The notes beneath the pieces were generated by a model. That model had not been told where the DNA came from. It worked only from the letters and a program-made list of their open reading frames with translations, and ran no database searches. Positions 63,761 to 64,000 of a DNA stretch of 64,000 nt are shown here, in pieces. Where the stretch lies: positions 50,223,073-50,287,072 of the forward strand of contig CM047808.1 in NCBI GenBank assembly GCA_026214975.1, written 5' to 3'. Origin of the DNA: Gentiana macrophylla. Lineage: Eukaryota > Streptophyta > Magnoliopsida > Gentianales > Gentianaceae. The translations under genes and the position numbers were made by a program. Within the stretch, counting starts at the first letter, position 1, and each line of letters begins with the position of its first letter.

Positions 63761-64000
63761 TGCGTAGATCATGATCAATACATTCTACGTGGTTTGAAAA
63801 GCCATGATTGTCACGTTTTTATGGAACGTTTGTTGCCGTTGCCCTTCGAGAATTGATTCGAAAAATGAGTGGAATGCATTGACCGAGATAAGTCAATTCT
63901 TTCGAGACTTGTGTTTGCTACCCTAAAAATAGAAGACATGATTCGTTTAGAGAATAACATTCTTGAGATTATTTGCAAGTTAGAGAAGATTTTGCCTCCG
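63761..64000 (+). pseudogene. TNP2 continuation, decayed
   Basis: Short pieces such as GLKSHDCHVFMERLLPL (about 63797-63845) followed by a broken frame are similar to the post-catalytic part of tnp2 (L-K-S-H-D-C-H-V-L-M-x-x-L-L-P). The element continues out of the window. Confidence 0.7.

Larger units (their letters stand above)
60888..64000 (+). mobile_element. CACTA element (CACTA-2), left end with TNP2 transposase, runs off window
   Basis: CACTACAAAAAAACAGC starts at 60888 inside Tat-B RNase H; the 3 bp to its left are AAC. Subterminal TTTGCGACGGAATT motifs follow in both orientations to 61170. The transposase reads plus strand from 61909. The right end lies beyond 64000. The terminus differs from CACTA-1 (CACTACAAGAAAA), so the two belong to different families and CACTA-2 would probably not mobilise CACTA-1. 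Confidence 0.88.

Overview
This is nuclear DNA of a flowering plant, most likely a eudicot. Evidence: plant LTR-retrotransposon lineages (Tekay and Reina-like chromoviruses, Athila, Tat, copia), CACTA DNA transposons, GT-AG introns, plant gene relics (cinnamoyl-CoA reductase, theta-class GST, MEKK1-type MAP3K, Mei2-like protein), and long AT and CT microsatellites. I see no intact single-copy gene. The window is a nest of transposons whose order of insertion can be read from target-site duplications (TSDs) and interrupted reading frames.

Layout. 1-17348: a tandem pair of Tekay-type chromoviruses on the minus strand, arranged LTR-internal-LTR-internal-LTR with a shared middle LTR. The left LTR runs off the window. 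The array sits inside the 5' LTR of an Athila-like element (17349-28470, plus strand, tRNA-Asp primer site). That element lies inside the reverse transcriptase of a Ty1/copia element, whose 3' end and LTR occupy 28471-30583. At 30858-30943 and 49196-50237 are the last two exons of a cinnamoyl-CoA reductase relic. The intron between them is about 18 kb because it contains a Tat-lineage element (31962-46602, TSD CACAC), a foldback MITE, a dispersed repeat and a LINE-like insertion (48051-49065, 19-bp TSD). The last exon is split by a miniature LTR element (49311-50153, TSD GAAAC). 51903-55062 is a Reina-like chromovirus on the minus strand, cut by a second Tat element (55063 onward, minus strand). 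That element's RNase H is cut at 60888 by an autonomous-type CACTA element with a decayed TNP2 transposase, which runs off the right end.

The most striking object is a 6.8-kb CACTA element (36947-43723, TSD GAA) nested in the first Tat element. It has no transposase. It carries exon-intron pieces of at least three unrelated host genes in the same orientation: theta GST, MEKK1-like kinase and Mei2-like protein. A possible fourth is chaperonin-60. Both Tat elements also carry a spliced, antisense extra gene between integrase and the 3' LTR.

Caution: comparison of the repeat copies shows many differences in which CAG or CTG in one copy reads CG (or is scrambled) in the other. This looks like a sequencing or consensus problem at methylated CHG sites. 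Some frameshifts called here may therefore be artefacts.
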